DNA of 64,000 nucleotides from Clostridium punense. Its GTDB lineage: Bacteria > Bacillota > Clostridia > Clostridiales > Clostridiaceae. Made by a program: the position numbers and the translations under genes. Positions within the stretch are counted from its first letter, which is position 1; each line of letters starts with the position of its first letter. Under the pieces are notes generated by a model. The model was not told the DNA's origin. It was given only the letters and a program-made list of their open reading frames with translations, and did not search any database. Where the stretch lies: contig NZ_JAGGLL010000008.1 in NCBI RefSeq assembly GCF_017874425.1, forward strand, positions 1-64,000. Direction: 5' to 3'. Below are positions 49,341 through 57,966 of this stretch, in pieces.

Positions 49341-50187
49341 AGTTAATAAGCCAAACTTTATAGAATATAAACAATGTCAAATAATAGAAGCATGTACTTA
49401 TAACATGAGAAATGGAGTTAGGTTAAATAATATTTTGAGTAGTAAAAATTCAATTGTACAAGCAAGTTTAAACTATGATCAACTTGCTAATCAAGGGAAA
49501 TTGTCAACAATTAGTACACATAACTCTGTATCTGGTGGAGCTACAAAAGATGACATGGTATGGCTTTATGATGCAAAATTTGTTCAGGATGGTGGAAGAA
49601 AGTATTATAACAAAATTATGCTTCTTCCAACAAATGGCATATGCCCGATGTGTGGAAAGCGAACTGTATCTACATTAGACCATTATTTACCTAAAACAAA
49701 ATATCCTACATATGCTGTGACTGCATTTAATTTATTGGCATCCTGTTCTGAGTGCAATAAAGTTAAGTTAACTAAAACAATTGCATCAAGAGAAGAGGAA
49801 ACCATACACCCTTATTATGATGATTTTAATGACGAGGTTTGGCTAAAAGCAGTTATAATTGAAGAATTTCCAATTGGTTTTATTTTTACTGTGTACAAGC
49901 CTGACACATGGATTGATGAAAAATTTAAAAGGGCAAAAAATCATTTTGCTACTTTTAGACTAAGTTCATTATATTCTGCACATGCAGCAGATATATTCTC
50001 CTCTTATAAGATTCAGCTAAAAAGACTATACAGAAGAAGGGGCATAGAGGCGATAAGAGAAGATTTAGAAGATCGTATGGTGTCAAATAGAGAAGTAAGA
50101 CTAAATTCGTGGGAGGCTGCAGTGTACGCAGCACTGTTAAACAGTAGTTGGTTTTTTGATACTTATATACCAGCAGAAATGAGTTAG
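49333..50187 (+). CDS. Septu-like HNH endonuclease (PtuB-type)
   Basis: About 284-aa HNH nuclease. Zinc and catalytic motif: CPMCGKR (Cys104, Cys107), TLDHYLPKTKYPTYAV (His117 as part of the HNH core), then NLLASCSECNKVKL with the second Cys pair. The C-terminal ~120 residues are helical. ATG 49333 follows AAGGTGAG; an ATG at 49303 lies deeper inside the ATPase gene. Coupled to the ATPase upstream, it would be the toxic effector of a Septu-like defence system. Confidence 0.78.
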   Translation: MIKVNKPNFIEYKQCQIIEACTYNMRNGVRLNNILSSKNSIVQASLNYDQLANQGKLSTISTHNSVSGGATKDDMVWLYDAKFVQDGGRKYYNKIMLLPTNGICPMCGKRTVSTLDHYLPKTKYPTYAVTAFNLLASCSECNKVKLTKTIASREEETIHPYYDDFNDEVWLKAVIIEEFPIGFIFTVYKPDTWIDEKFKRAKNHFATFRLSSLYSAHAADIFSSYKIQLKRLYRRRGIEAIREDLEDRMVSNREVRLNSWEAAVYAALLNSSWFFDTYIPAEMS

Positions 50188-50289
50188 ATAGGACTAAGCC
50201 TTAATTGAAGAATCAGGTCAATATTCTTACCTTTTCCTATGATTGGATTAATAATTTCTATGGCAATCAGGATATTTGCATTTTAACTC

Positions 50290-50837
50290 TTAGGAAGAAA
50301 AGATAAATATGTGGATAAAGTGCGACTACGATTATAAGCTGAAAAGTTATTTCATTAATCTAGATTCATTGTATAAAAAGATGCCGAAAAAGCTTTCATA
50401 AATAGAAAAAAAAGCAGTAATTTAAAATACAGCTTGGCACTATTGGGTTCATGATATGGAAATTAATAATGATTATTGGCAAGAGTATTTAAAGCCAGTT
50501 TTGCCTACCTTAAAAAGGATGACTCTAGCTATTTACTCTTGAATTTAAAACAAATAATTTAACATGGGATACTTGAGTAAATTACTAACAAAATTACAAA
50601 AAATAAGGTAAATTTTGAAAATACTATTAAGGAGTCACTCATTGGAATGGATCAATAAGCAGAAAGTATTTCTATATACCTTGAATCTGAATTATAAAGC
50701 GCTAGAAATAAAGTAACAGAGCTTAGCCTTTTGACAAGAAAATTGTCAAAAGCGTTAAAGACTGCACAAGTTAGTTCATTTTCTAGTATAGCTATAATAT
50801 GTGTTCTAGTAATTTCGATAATAAATGGGGTGCTGTG
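50290..50837 (+). pseudogene. Decayed gene with one membrane segment
   Basis: Readable pieces in shifting frames: CDYDYKLKSYFINLDSLYKK, LKPVLPTLKRMTLAIYS, KVTELSLLTRKLSKALKTAQ and the hydrophobic SSIAIICVLVISIINGVL just before 50840. Several stops and frameshifts separate them. It probably once encoded a membrane protein in one operon with the AAA+ gene that follows. Family not identified. Confidence 0.5.
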
Positions 50838-51930
50838 ATGATTTCAAAGAATTACAAATGCCAGTTAATTAAAAAGCTAAGCAGATATATGTTTGCTTAG
50901 GGCCAACATATGATTTTGAAAAGTTAGTTCAAGAAATAGCTGATGAACAAAATGATAAAGCTATTTTAGTGTTAATCAAAAACTTGGATATCTTAATTAA
51001 GAAACAATCCTTGCCGAAGATGGAGCAAAAACAAGAAAAAGTTATTGAGATATCATGCAAATATCTAGGAGCATTAAAAGTTGATGGGCTTTTGAAAATT
51101 TAAGAGTCATCAAACGTTTCATTAGGTGATTTACTTAATCAATTAGACAAGCTGGTTGGTCTTGAAAATTTGAAGTAGCAAGTCCATGATTTGATTGACT
51201 ATAATCAAACACAACATTTACGAGTGAGAAACGGATTGAAAAAATCTAATAAAACTTTGTATATGGCATTGCTAAAAATACAGTGGCTGTATTGTTGGAA
51301 AGATGTATGTAGCTATCGGATTACTAAGTAAAGGACAATTTATTGAAGCGAGCAGGAATGATTTGATTGCTGAGTATCAAGGGCAAACAGCAATCAAGAT
51401 CAAAAGATTAGGTAATCGTGCGAAAGTTGGAGTCCTATTTATTGATGAAGCATATTGCATAATAGAGAGTGAGCACAGTGATAGACATGGTAGAGAAAGT
51501 CTTACTGAGTTAACAAAAGCTCTCGAATATTATTGCAATGACCTAGTTGTAATCATAGCTGGGTATACTAATTTGATGGAGAGGTTCTTTTAATGAAACT
51601 TAGGATTAAAGTCAAGATTCAATACTTTTATTTCATTTAGTGATTATTCACTAGATGAGCTTGTTCAAATATTCAATTACAAATGCAATAAAAATGATTA
51701 TTTTACCGAAGAGCAAGCTATTGAAAAAGTACGCGATTTGTTGCAACTGAAATTTAATGAAGAAGATGAGACCTTTTCAAATGGTCGTCTTGTTCGGAAT
51801 TTATATTTGATAATATAATGATGAATCTGTCGAGGAGGATGTTAAAGTTGATCGAAAATATTGCCAAAGAATCTTTGATGTTAATTACTAAAGAAGATGT
51901 TCCTCAAGCAAGAAAGTTGAATTGAATTTT
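50838..51930 (+). pseudogene. Decayed SpoVK/CbbX-like AAA+ ATPase
   Basis: Fragments in changing frames follow the order of a CbbX/SpoVK-type AAA+ protein: YDFEKLVQEIADEQNDKAIL, LGDLLNQLDKLVGLENLK (stop), LIDYNQTQHLRVRNGL, then FLIEASRNDLIAEYQGQTA and GVLFIDEAYCI (Walker B) within 51303-51593, DELVQIFNYKCNKNDYFTEEQ, and the end SLMLITKEDVPQARKLN. The Walker A part is destroyed and multiple stops are present. The longest surviving frame (96 codons) should not be annotated as a gene. Confidence 0.75.
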
Positions 51931-52243
51931 CACATCTCTGGCCAGAAGAAAGATAATAATTTTATAATCAATATGGTCCTGAGAAGTTTGACATCACTTC
52001 TGACCTCTCTAGTCAGCATGTGCCTTTTTATCAGCTAAAAAGGCAATAATTATAGAAAAGAATTTTAGAGTACACCAAGTATCAGTACATCCATAACTAC
52101 TCGGTTGACTTTGAAATATTACACGTAAAGTAGCTTACATATAGTTAATAATATTAAAAATAACTTCTATATTTCTTGTAATTCTTCGTTTAGACGAATA
52201 AAATGATAATGGCATAAAATAATTTTAAATTAACGAGGTGTAA

Positions 52244-52447
52244 TATGAATGAATACATTACATTACAGTTCAGGAAGCAGCCCCAAAATGGAGTATAAGG
52301 ACAAGGAGAGTACAAGCACTATGTGCTGAGGGAAGAATTAAAGGAGCAAAAAAACATGCTTCAGTATGGGCAATTCCAGAAAGTTCTGAAAAGCCATATG
52401 ATGCACGTATTATATCAGGGAAATATAAAAAAATAATAAATATTTAG
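52244..52447 (+). pseudogene. Small HTH gene with 5-bp duplication frameshift
   Basis: The frame ITVQEAAPKWSIRTRRVQAL, then AKKHASVWAIPESSEKPYDARI, is a MerR/excisionase-like helix-turn-helix protein of about 65 aa. A good site (CGAGG) precedes ATG 52244, but the ATG frame is out of phase with the body. ACATT is duplicated (TACATTACATTACAG). Removing one copy restores MNEYITVQEAAPKW and a full-length protein. Such HTH proteins often precede DNA-methyltransferase operons, as here (cytosine methyltransferase at 52468). Confidence 0.65.
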
Positions 52448-52467
52448 AAAGTAGGACGAAATTAATA

Positions 52468-53694
52468 ATGAATTTTATTGACTTATTCGCAGGAGCAGGA
52501 GGACTTTCAGAGGGATTTGTCTCAGCAGGCTTTACTCCTATTGCACATATAGAGATGAATGAATATGCATCATTAACATTGAAAACAAGAACATGCTATT
52601 ATTATTTAAAAGAACATAAAAGGATAAACATGTATTATAGATATCTCAGAGGGGAGATTTCTCAAGAGGAATTATATAATTCAGTACCAAATGAGCTACT
52701 ATCAACAGTTATGAATCAAGAAATATCAGATAAATCCATTGAGAATATATTTAACAATATTGACAACATAATTCGTGAAAAACAAATTAATAAAATTGAT
52801 GTTATTATTGGTGGCCCACCATGTCAAGCATATTCTCTTGTAGGTAGGTCGAGAGACGAAAATAACATGGAAGATGATCCTAGAAATTATTTGTATAAAC
52901 AATACGTGAAATTTTTAAATAAATATCAACCAGATATGTTCGTGTTTGAAAATGTACCAGGAATACTTACAGCCAAAGGTGGAAAAACCTTCAAAAATAT
53001 TATCGCTTTTATGAAAAGGGTTGGATATGAAGTAGAGGCAAGACCATTAAATGCTAGTGATTTTGGGGTGTTACAAAATAGAAGAAGAATCATTATTATT
53101 GGTTGGAGAAAAGGAAGCGGATTAAGATATCCAGATTTTCAGTCTATTAAAATTAATGCAATAGTAAATGATATTCTAAGAGATTTAAGTCCATTAAATC
53201 CAGGGGAAGAGATTAATGAATACGTAGAGCCTATAAATAAATATTTAAGATGGAGTGGTATAAGAAAGAAAAATGATATTTTAACTCACCATATGTGCAG
53301 AAACCATAATGAAAGAGATAGAAAAATATATAGATTGGCTATTAATGCTTGGAATGATGGACATAGAAGATTAAAATATACAGATTTGCCAGAAGAGCTA
53401 TGTACTCATAAAAATAAAGAGGCTTTTTTAGATAGATTCAAAGTAGTAGCAGGAGATATAGAAAGTGCCCAAACAATGATGGCACATATTTCAAAGGATG
53501 GACATTATTTTATTCATCCAGATGCTAATCAATGTCGTTCTTTATCAGTTAGAGAAGCAGCTAGAGTACAATCTTTTCCTGACAATTATTATTTTGAAGG
53601 CCCTAGAACAGCAAAATTTATTCAGATAGGTAATGCAGTTCCACCATTAATGGCAAAAGGTATTGCAGAAAAGATTAGGGAAATGTTAGAGTAA
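52468..53694 (+). CDS. DNA (cytosine-5) methyltransferase
   Basis: 408-aa C5 methyltransferase. Motif I FAGAGGLSEGF (7-17) binds S-adenosylmethionine, motif IV GGPPCQAYS gives the nucleophile Cys119, motif VI ENV is 161-163, motif VIII-like NRRRIIIIGW, and the end has VREAARVQSFPDN and QIGNAVPP (motifs IX and X). It resembles DrmMII-type methyltransferases of DISARM. It is followed 25 bases later by the SNF2 helicase gene and so heads the operon. It would mark the host DNA; in classical class 1 DISARM the methyltransferase is instead an N6 enzyme. Confidence 0.88.
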   Translation: MNFIDLFAGAGGLSEGFVSAGFTPIAHIEMNEYASLTLKTRTCYYYLKEHKRINMYYRYLRGEISQEELYNSVPNELLSTVMNQEISDKSIENIFNNIDNIIREKQINKIDVIIGGPPCQAYSLVGRSRDENNMEDDPRNYLYKQYVKFLNKYQPDMFVFENVPGILTAKGGKTFKNIIAFMKRVGYEVEARPLNASDFGVLQNRRRIIIIGWRKGSGLRYPDFQSIKINAIVNDILRDLSPLNPGEEINEYVEPINKYLRWSGIRKKNDILTHHMCRNHNERDRKIYRLAINAWNDGHRRLKYTDLPEELCTHKNKEAFLDRFKVVAGDIESAQTMMAHISKDGHYFIHPDANQCRSLSVREAARVQSFPDNYYFEGPRTAKFIQIGNAVPPLMAKGIAEKIREMLE

Positions 53695-53718
53695 CGTTAT
53701 TTTGGGGGAATTAGAATT

Positions 53719-56328
53719 ATGGGAGATAATATTTTTATACAACATTATGCAAGCATAAAAAAGGAGTTTTTGAAAAACAATCCATATAGTTGTTTAATAG
53801 GTTCTAATATTGATGTTAATCCACATCAAGTAGAAGCTTTTTGCTCAGCAATATCTTCTTTAAAAACTGGTGGGATTATACTAGCAGATGAAGTTGGACT
53901 TGGTAAGACTATAGAGGCAGGGCTTGTATTAAAATATGTTATTCAAAATGGCAATAAAAGAATTTTATTGATTATGCCATCAAATCTTAGAAAACAATGG
54001 CAAATAGAACTTGAAGAAAAATTTAATATATATTCCACAATTGTTGACAGCTATAATATGGATGAATATTATGAAAAGGTTGATCTAGAAAATAAAAATG
54101 TTGCAGTAATAATATGTTCTTATAATTATGCTTCTAAAAGGAATGATATATTCAGTAAGACAGCATGGGATTTTACCGTGTTTGATGAAGCTCATAAATT
54201 AAGAAATGTTCATAAATCGGGGACAAAGACATTAAAGAATTTATATCAATTAACAAAAGGAATTCCTAAAATTCTCCTTACTGCAACCCCTATTCAAAAT
54301 AACTTATTAGATTTATATGGATTAGTTTATTTTATAGATGAGAAAATATTTTTTGATAAACAGATATATGGGAAAAGATATTTGAAGGATAAAAACTATG
54401 AAGAATTAAAGAAACAAATAAACCAAGTTATACATAGAACTTTAAGAAAAGATGTAGCAGAGTATTTATCTTTTAAAGAAAGAATTTGTATAACCGTTGA
54501 TTTTAAATTATCACCTTCTGAAGCTATATTATATAAGATGGTAAATGATTATTTAAAGAGAGAAATCTTGTACTCAATTCCATCTTCAAATAGAACCTTA
54601 ATTACAGTGGTTATAAGAAAGCTATTAGCTTCATCAAGTTATGCTGTTGCAGATACCTTTGAAGTTTTAAAAGATAGACTTGTATTATTAAAAGAAAGCA
54701 CAAGAATTGAAAGCGTGGATAAAGGACTTGATTACTTTTTCTCATATTTAGATGATGATAGTGAAGATGAGGAAGAGGATAAGATTATTGAATTATATGA
54801 TAAGGAAAAAGTAAATGAATTTATTCAGCATGAAATAGATATAGTTGATAACATTATAAAGTTAGCTAAAAGTATAGACAAAAATGCAAAGGCAAATGAA
54901 TTGTTTAAAGCACTATCTATTGCATTTGAAAGACAAAATGAGCTAGAAAAAGATGAAAAAGTAGTTGTATTTACAGAATCTGTTAGAACTCAAGAATATC
55001 TTTTTAATGAACTTATAAAAAATGGATATGAGAATGAAGTTTTAATTTTTAATGGAAATACCTCGGATAAACGTACTGGAGATATTTACAGAGCATGGAA
55101 GGCTAAAAATTTTGGGAAGGTATTTGGCAGTCGAAATGTAGAAGTAAAACATGCTATAGTTGATTATTTTAAGAACAACTGTAAAATTCTTTTGCTTACT
55201 GATGCTGGTTCTGAGGGCTTAAATCTACAATTTTGTAATACTGTAATAAATTATGACTTGCCTTGGAATCCACAAAAGATAGAGCAGCGTATTGGTAGAT
55301 GTCATAGGTATGGGCAAAAAAATGATACAGTAGTAATTAATTTGTTAAATACCGAAAACTTAGCAGATAGAAGAGTTTATGAAATTTTATCTCAAAAATT
55401 TATGTTGTTTCAAGGGGTATTTGGTGCATCAGATCAGGCACTTGGATTATTAGAATCAGGAATGAACTTTGAAAAAAGGATATTACAAATATACCAAAAC
55501 TGCGATAGTTTAGGCGAATTTAATAAAGAATTTAAGGCTCTTGAAAAGGACTTTGAAAGGAAAAGAAATACTAAGTTTAAAGAATTAAAATCACTACTTA
55601 TTGAGGAAAAAGATAATACTAAAGGTGAATATTATAAAAAATTTCTATCAGATATATTTAAATATTTAGATGAAAATGAGAGCTTGAAAAATGTTAATAA
55701 GCCAAATAACAAAATGAATTTACCAGCAGCTTTTAAAGTAAGAAGTTCTGCTTTAAATAAATATAATTTAAAGCACGGATATATTTTTATAGGTGGATTT
55801 TACAATAATGATAAAATTATATATCCAGTTTTAAGTGCTTTTGATGAAAGAAAGAATAAAGTAAGCTTAGACGAAAAAAGTATACGTGATGTAATTAAAA
55901 ATATTGATGAGAACATAGTAGAAAAAATAGATATAAAAGAAAATGAAGTGGAGAAGTGTGGTAATGACATCTATGAAGAATTAATTCTAAATTATTATAA
56001 TCAATACCAAGGGCTTATTCAGTATAATAATTCTAAAATAAATAATTGGTCAGAAATTAGAAAAGAACAGTTTAATTTAGAAATAGAAGCTATAACATCT
56101 GAAATACAAGAAATTATGGAGCAGTGTGCTGCAACTAAAGTTTTTAAAGAAAAAATAGATTACAAAAAGAGAGCAGAAGAAAGAGAAAAAGAACGTAACA
56201 ATATTATTATAAAATATCATGAAGCTAATCAGGAAATAGAGGATGAAGCAAGTAAGCTTAAAGAAGATTTTAAGAAACAGTTTGATATAAATCCTTATTT
56301 GATAGTTAGATTAATACTAAAGTTTTGA
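53719..56328 (+). CDS. drmD: SNF2-family helicase, DrmD-like
   Basis: 869-aa helicase of the SNF2/RapA type. Walker A is DEVGLGKT (57-64), motif II DEAH (156-159) in VFDEAHKLRN, motif III LLTATPIQNN, and motifs V/VI are SEGLNLQFCNTVINYDLPWNP and QRIGRCHRYGQ near 497-535. The C-terminal third is charged and helical. It has no nuclease domain. In DISARM class 1 an SNF2-like helicase (DrmD) accompanies DrmA, DrmB and an N6 methyltransferase, which is the arrangement here. 14 bases separate it from the methyltransferase gene. Confidence 0.75.
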   Translation: MGDNIFIQHYASIKKEFLKNNPYSCLIGSNIDVNPHQVEAFCSAISSLKTGGIILADEVGLGKTIEAGLVLKYVIQNGNKRILLIMPSNLRKQWQIELEEKFNIYSTIVDSYNMDEYYEKVDLENKNVAVIICSYNYASKRNDIFSKTAWDFTVFDEAHKLRNVHKSGTKTLKNLYQLTKGIPKILLTATPIQNNLLDLYGLVYFIDEKIFFDKQIYGKRYLKDKNYEELKKQINQVIHRTLRKDVAEYLSFKERICITVDFKLSPSEAILYKMVNDYLKREILYSIPSSNRTLITVVIRKLLASSSYAVADTFEVLKDRLVLLKESTRIESVDKGLDYFFSYLDDDSEDEEEDKIIELYDKEKVNEFIQHEIDIVDNIIKLAKSIDKNAKANELFKALSIAFERQNELEKDEKVVVFTESVRTQEYLFNELIKNGYENEVLIFNGNTSDKRTGDIYRAWKAKNFGKVFGSRNVEVKHAIVDYFKNNCKILLLTDAGSEGLNLQFCNTVINYDLPWNPQKIEQRIGRCHRYGQKNDTVVINLLNTENLADRRVYEILSQKFMLFQGVFGASDQALGLLESGMNFEKRILQIYQNCDSLGEFNKEFKALEKDFERKRNTKFKELKSLLIEEKDNTKGEYYKKFLSDIFKYLDENESLKNVNKPNNKMNLPAAFKVRSSALNKYNLKHGYIFIGGFYNNDKIIYPVLSAFDERKNKVSLDEKSIRDVIKNIDENIVEKIDIKENEVEKCGNDIYEELILNYYNQYQGLIQYNNSKINNWSEIRKEQFNLEIEAITSEIQEIMEQCAATKVFKEKIDYKKRAEEREKERNNIIIKYHEANQEIEDEASKLKEDFKKQFDINPYLIVRLILKF

Positions 56329-56342
56329 TTGGAGGAACAATA

Positions 56343-57965
56343 ATGCTAAAACAAGGTAAACTTGAGTTAACTTGGGTAGGAAAATATGAAGAGAAAAAGA
56401 TAGAACCAAGAATATTAATAGAAGATAAGTCAAAATCCTATGGTGATCCTAATACTGAAAATATGCTAATACATGGAGATAACCTTATAGCTTTAAAGGC
56501 TTTAGAACAGGATTATGCAGGGAAGATAAAGTGTATATATATTGATCCACCATTTAATACAGGAGCAAGAATTAATGCTGACGGAGAAGAAATAGGTTAT
56601 GAAGATGGTATAGAACATTCAGAGTGGTTAGATATGATTGCAAGAAGGTTAAGAATATTAAAAGAATTATTGTCAGATGATGGAGCAATATTTGTTCATT
56701 TAGATGATAACGAATCGGATTATTGTAAGATTATTATGGATGAGATATTTGGAAGAAAAAATTATATGAATAGAATAACAGTTATATCTCGTTCTCCTTC
56801 TGCTTTTAGCACTGTAAATCCAGGAGTTTTTAAGGCTGCAGAGCATATTTTATTTTATGCAAAAAAAAGAGAATTATTAATTGAAAATGCTTGTAGGGTA
56901 AAAAGAACACCAGATTATGCTTATAACAAATGGATAGCAAATCCTGATGATTATTATACTGACTGGAAATTTATTACCGTTTCACAAGCTTTTGAAGAAA
57001 ATAATAATGTTCGTAGTAAAAAACCTGAAACGCTGATTGAAAACTATAATAAATTTATAGTAAACAATGCACATAGAATATGCCGCTTAACAGCTATTAG
57101 TGATACTGGTGCAGGTAAAAAAATAATTGAAGTTAAGAAGAAGTCTATAGAAAATCCAGATGTAATTTATAGAGTTGAAAGATCCGGGTTAGATGATGTA
57201 TATATTGTTAATGGTCAACAGATTTCTTTTTATATAAAAAATGTTAGGGAATTAGATGGAGAATTAGCTGCAACATCACCATTAACGGATGTGTGGAGTG
57301 ATATTGCATGGGAAGGTATAGCAAATGAAGGAAGTGTAACATTTAAAAAAGGCAAGAAACCTGAAAAGTTAATTAAGCGTTGTCTTGAACTTATAACTAA
57401 GGAAGGAGACATAATACTAGACTCATTTTTAGGATCAGGAACTACAGCCGCTGTTGCTCACAAAATGAATAGAAAATGGATAGGAATTGAAATGGGTCCA
57501 CAGTGTGATTCACATTGTCTCAAAAGATTAAAAGGTGTAGTTGATGGCTCAGATAAGAGCGGTATATCAAAAATTATTAATTGGCAAGGTGGAGGCGGTT
57601 TTAAATTTTATGAACTTGCAGAACCATTACTTATTAAAAACTCTAAGTTGCCCATTTACAGTATAAATCCATCCTATACTTTTGACATGATGGCAGAGGC
57701 AATATGTAAAATAGAAGGATTTAAGCATAAACCAATTGGAAATTTTCAAGGAAAGTCTTCTGAAAATAGATTTATTCATGTAACTAATGAATTTGTTAAT
57801 AGTAAATATGTATTCTCTCTCGTTAATGAGTTAGAAGAAAGGCAATCTTTGTTAATATATTGTACCAAAATGCAATCAGATATTAATCTGCCAGACAATG
57901 TTGAGATAAAGAAAATTCCAAAAGACTTTTTAAATAAGTGTTGCTTTGAAAGTGAGGGAATTTAA
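56343..57965 (+). CDS. drmMI: N6-adenine DNA methyltransferase, DrmMI/type III Mod-like
   Basis: About 540-aa beta-class N6-adenine methyltransferase: catalytic DPPF (68-71) in IYIDPPFNTG precedes the SAM motif DSFLGSGTTAAVA (about 360-372). Target recognition would lie between. The ATG at 56343 follows GGAGGA at 56331-56336; the frame could start at 56325 but overlaps the previous stop. Mod of type III systems and DrmMI of DISARM share this layout. The next gene is Res-like, so the pair resembles a type III restriction-modification unit inside the DISARM operon. Confidence 0.7.
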   Translation: MLKQGKLELTWVGKYEEKKIEPRILIEDKSKSYGDPNTENMLIHGDNLIALKALEQDYAGKIKCIYIDPPFNTGARINADGEEIGYEDGIEHSEWLDMIARRLRILKELLSDDGAIFVHLDDNESDYCKIIMDEIFGRKNYMNRITVISRSPSAFSTVNPGVFKAAEHILFYAKKRELLIENACRVKRTPDYAYNKWIANPDDYYTDWKFITVSQAFEENNNVRSKKPETLIENYNKFIVNNAHRICRLTAISDTGAGKKIIEVKKKSIENPDVIYRVERSGLDDVYIVNGQQISFYIKNVRELDGELAATSPLTDVWSDIAWEGIANEGSVTFKKGKKPEKLIKRCLELITKEGDIILDSFLGSGTTAAVAHKMNRKWIGIEMGPQCDSHCLKRLKGVVDGSDKSGISKIINWQGGGGFKFYELAEPLLIKNSKLPIYSINPSYTFDMMAEAICKIEGFKHKPIGNFQGKSSENRFIHVTNEFVNSKYVFSLVNELEERQSLLIYCTKMQSDINLPDNVEIKKIPKDFLNKCCFESEGI

Positions 57966-57966
57966 G

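Noticed and set aside
51303..51593. 96-codon AAA+ protein as a real gene
   Set aside because: It is the longest surviving piece of a multiply frameshifted SpoVK/CbbX-like gene; Walker A and C-terminal parts lie in other frames.
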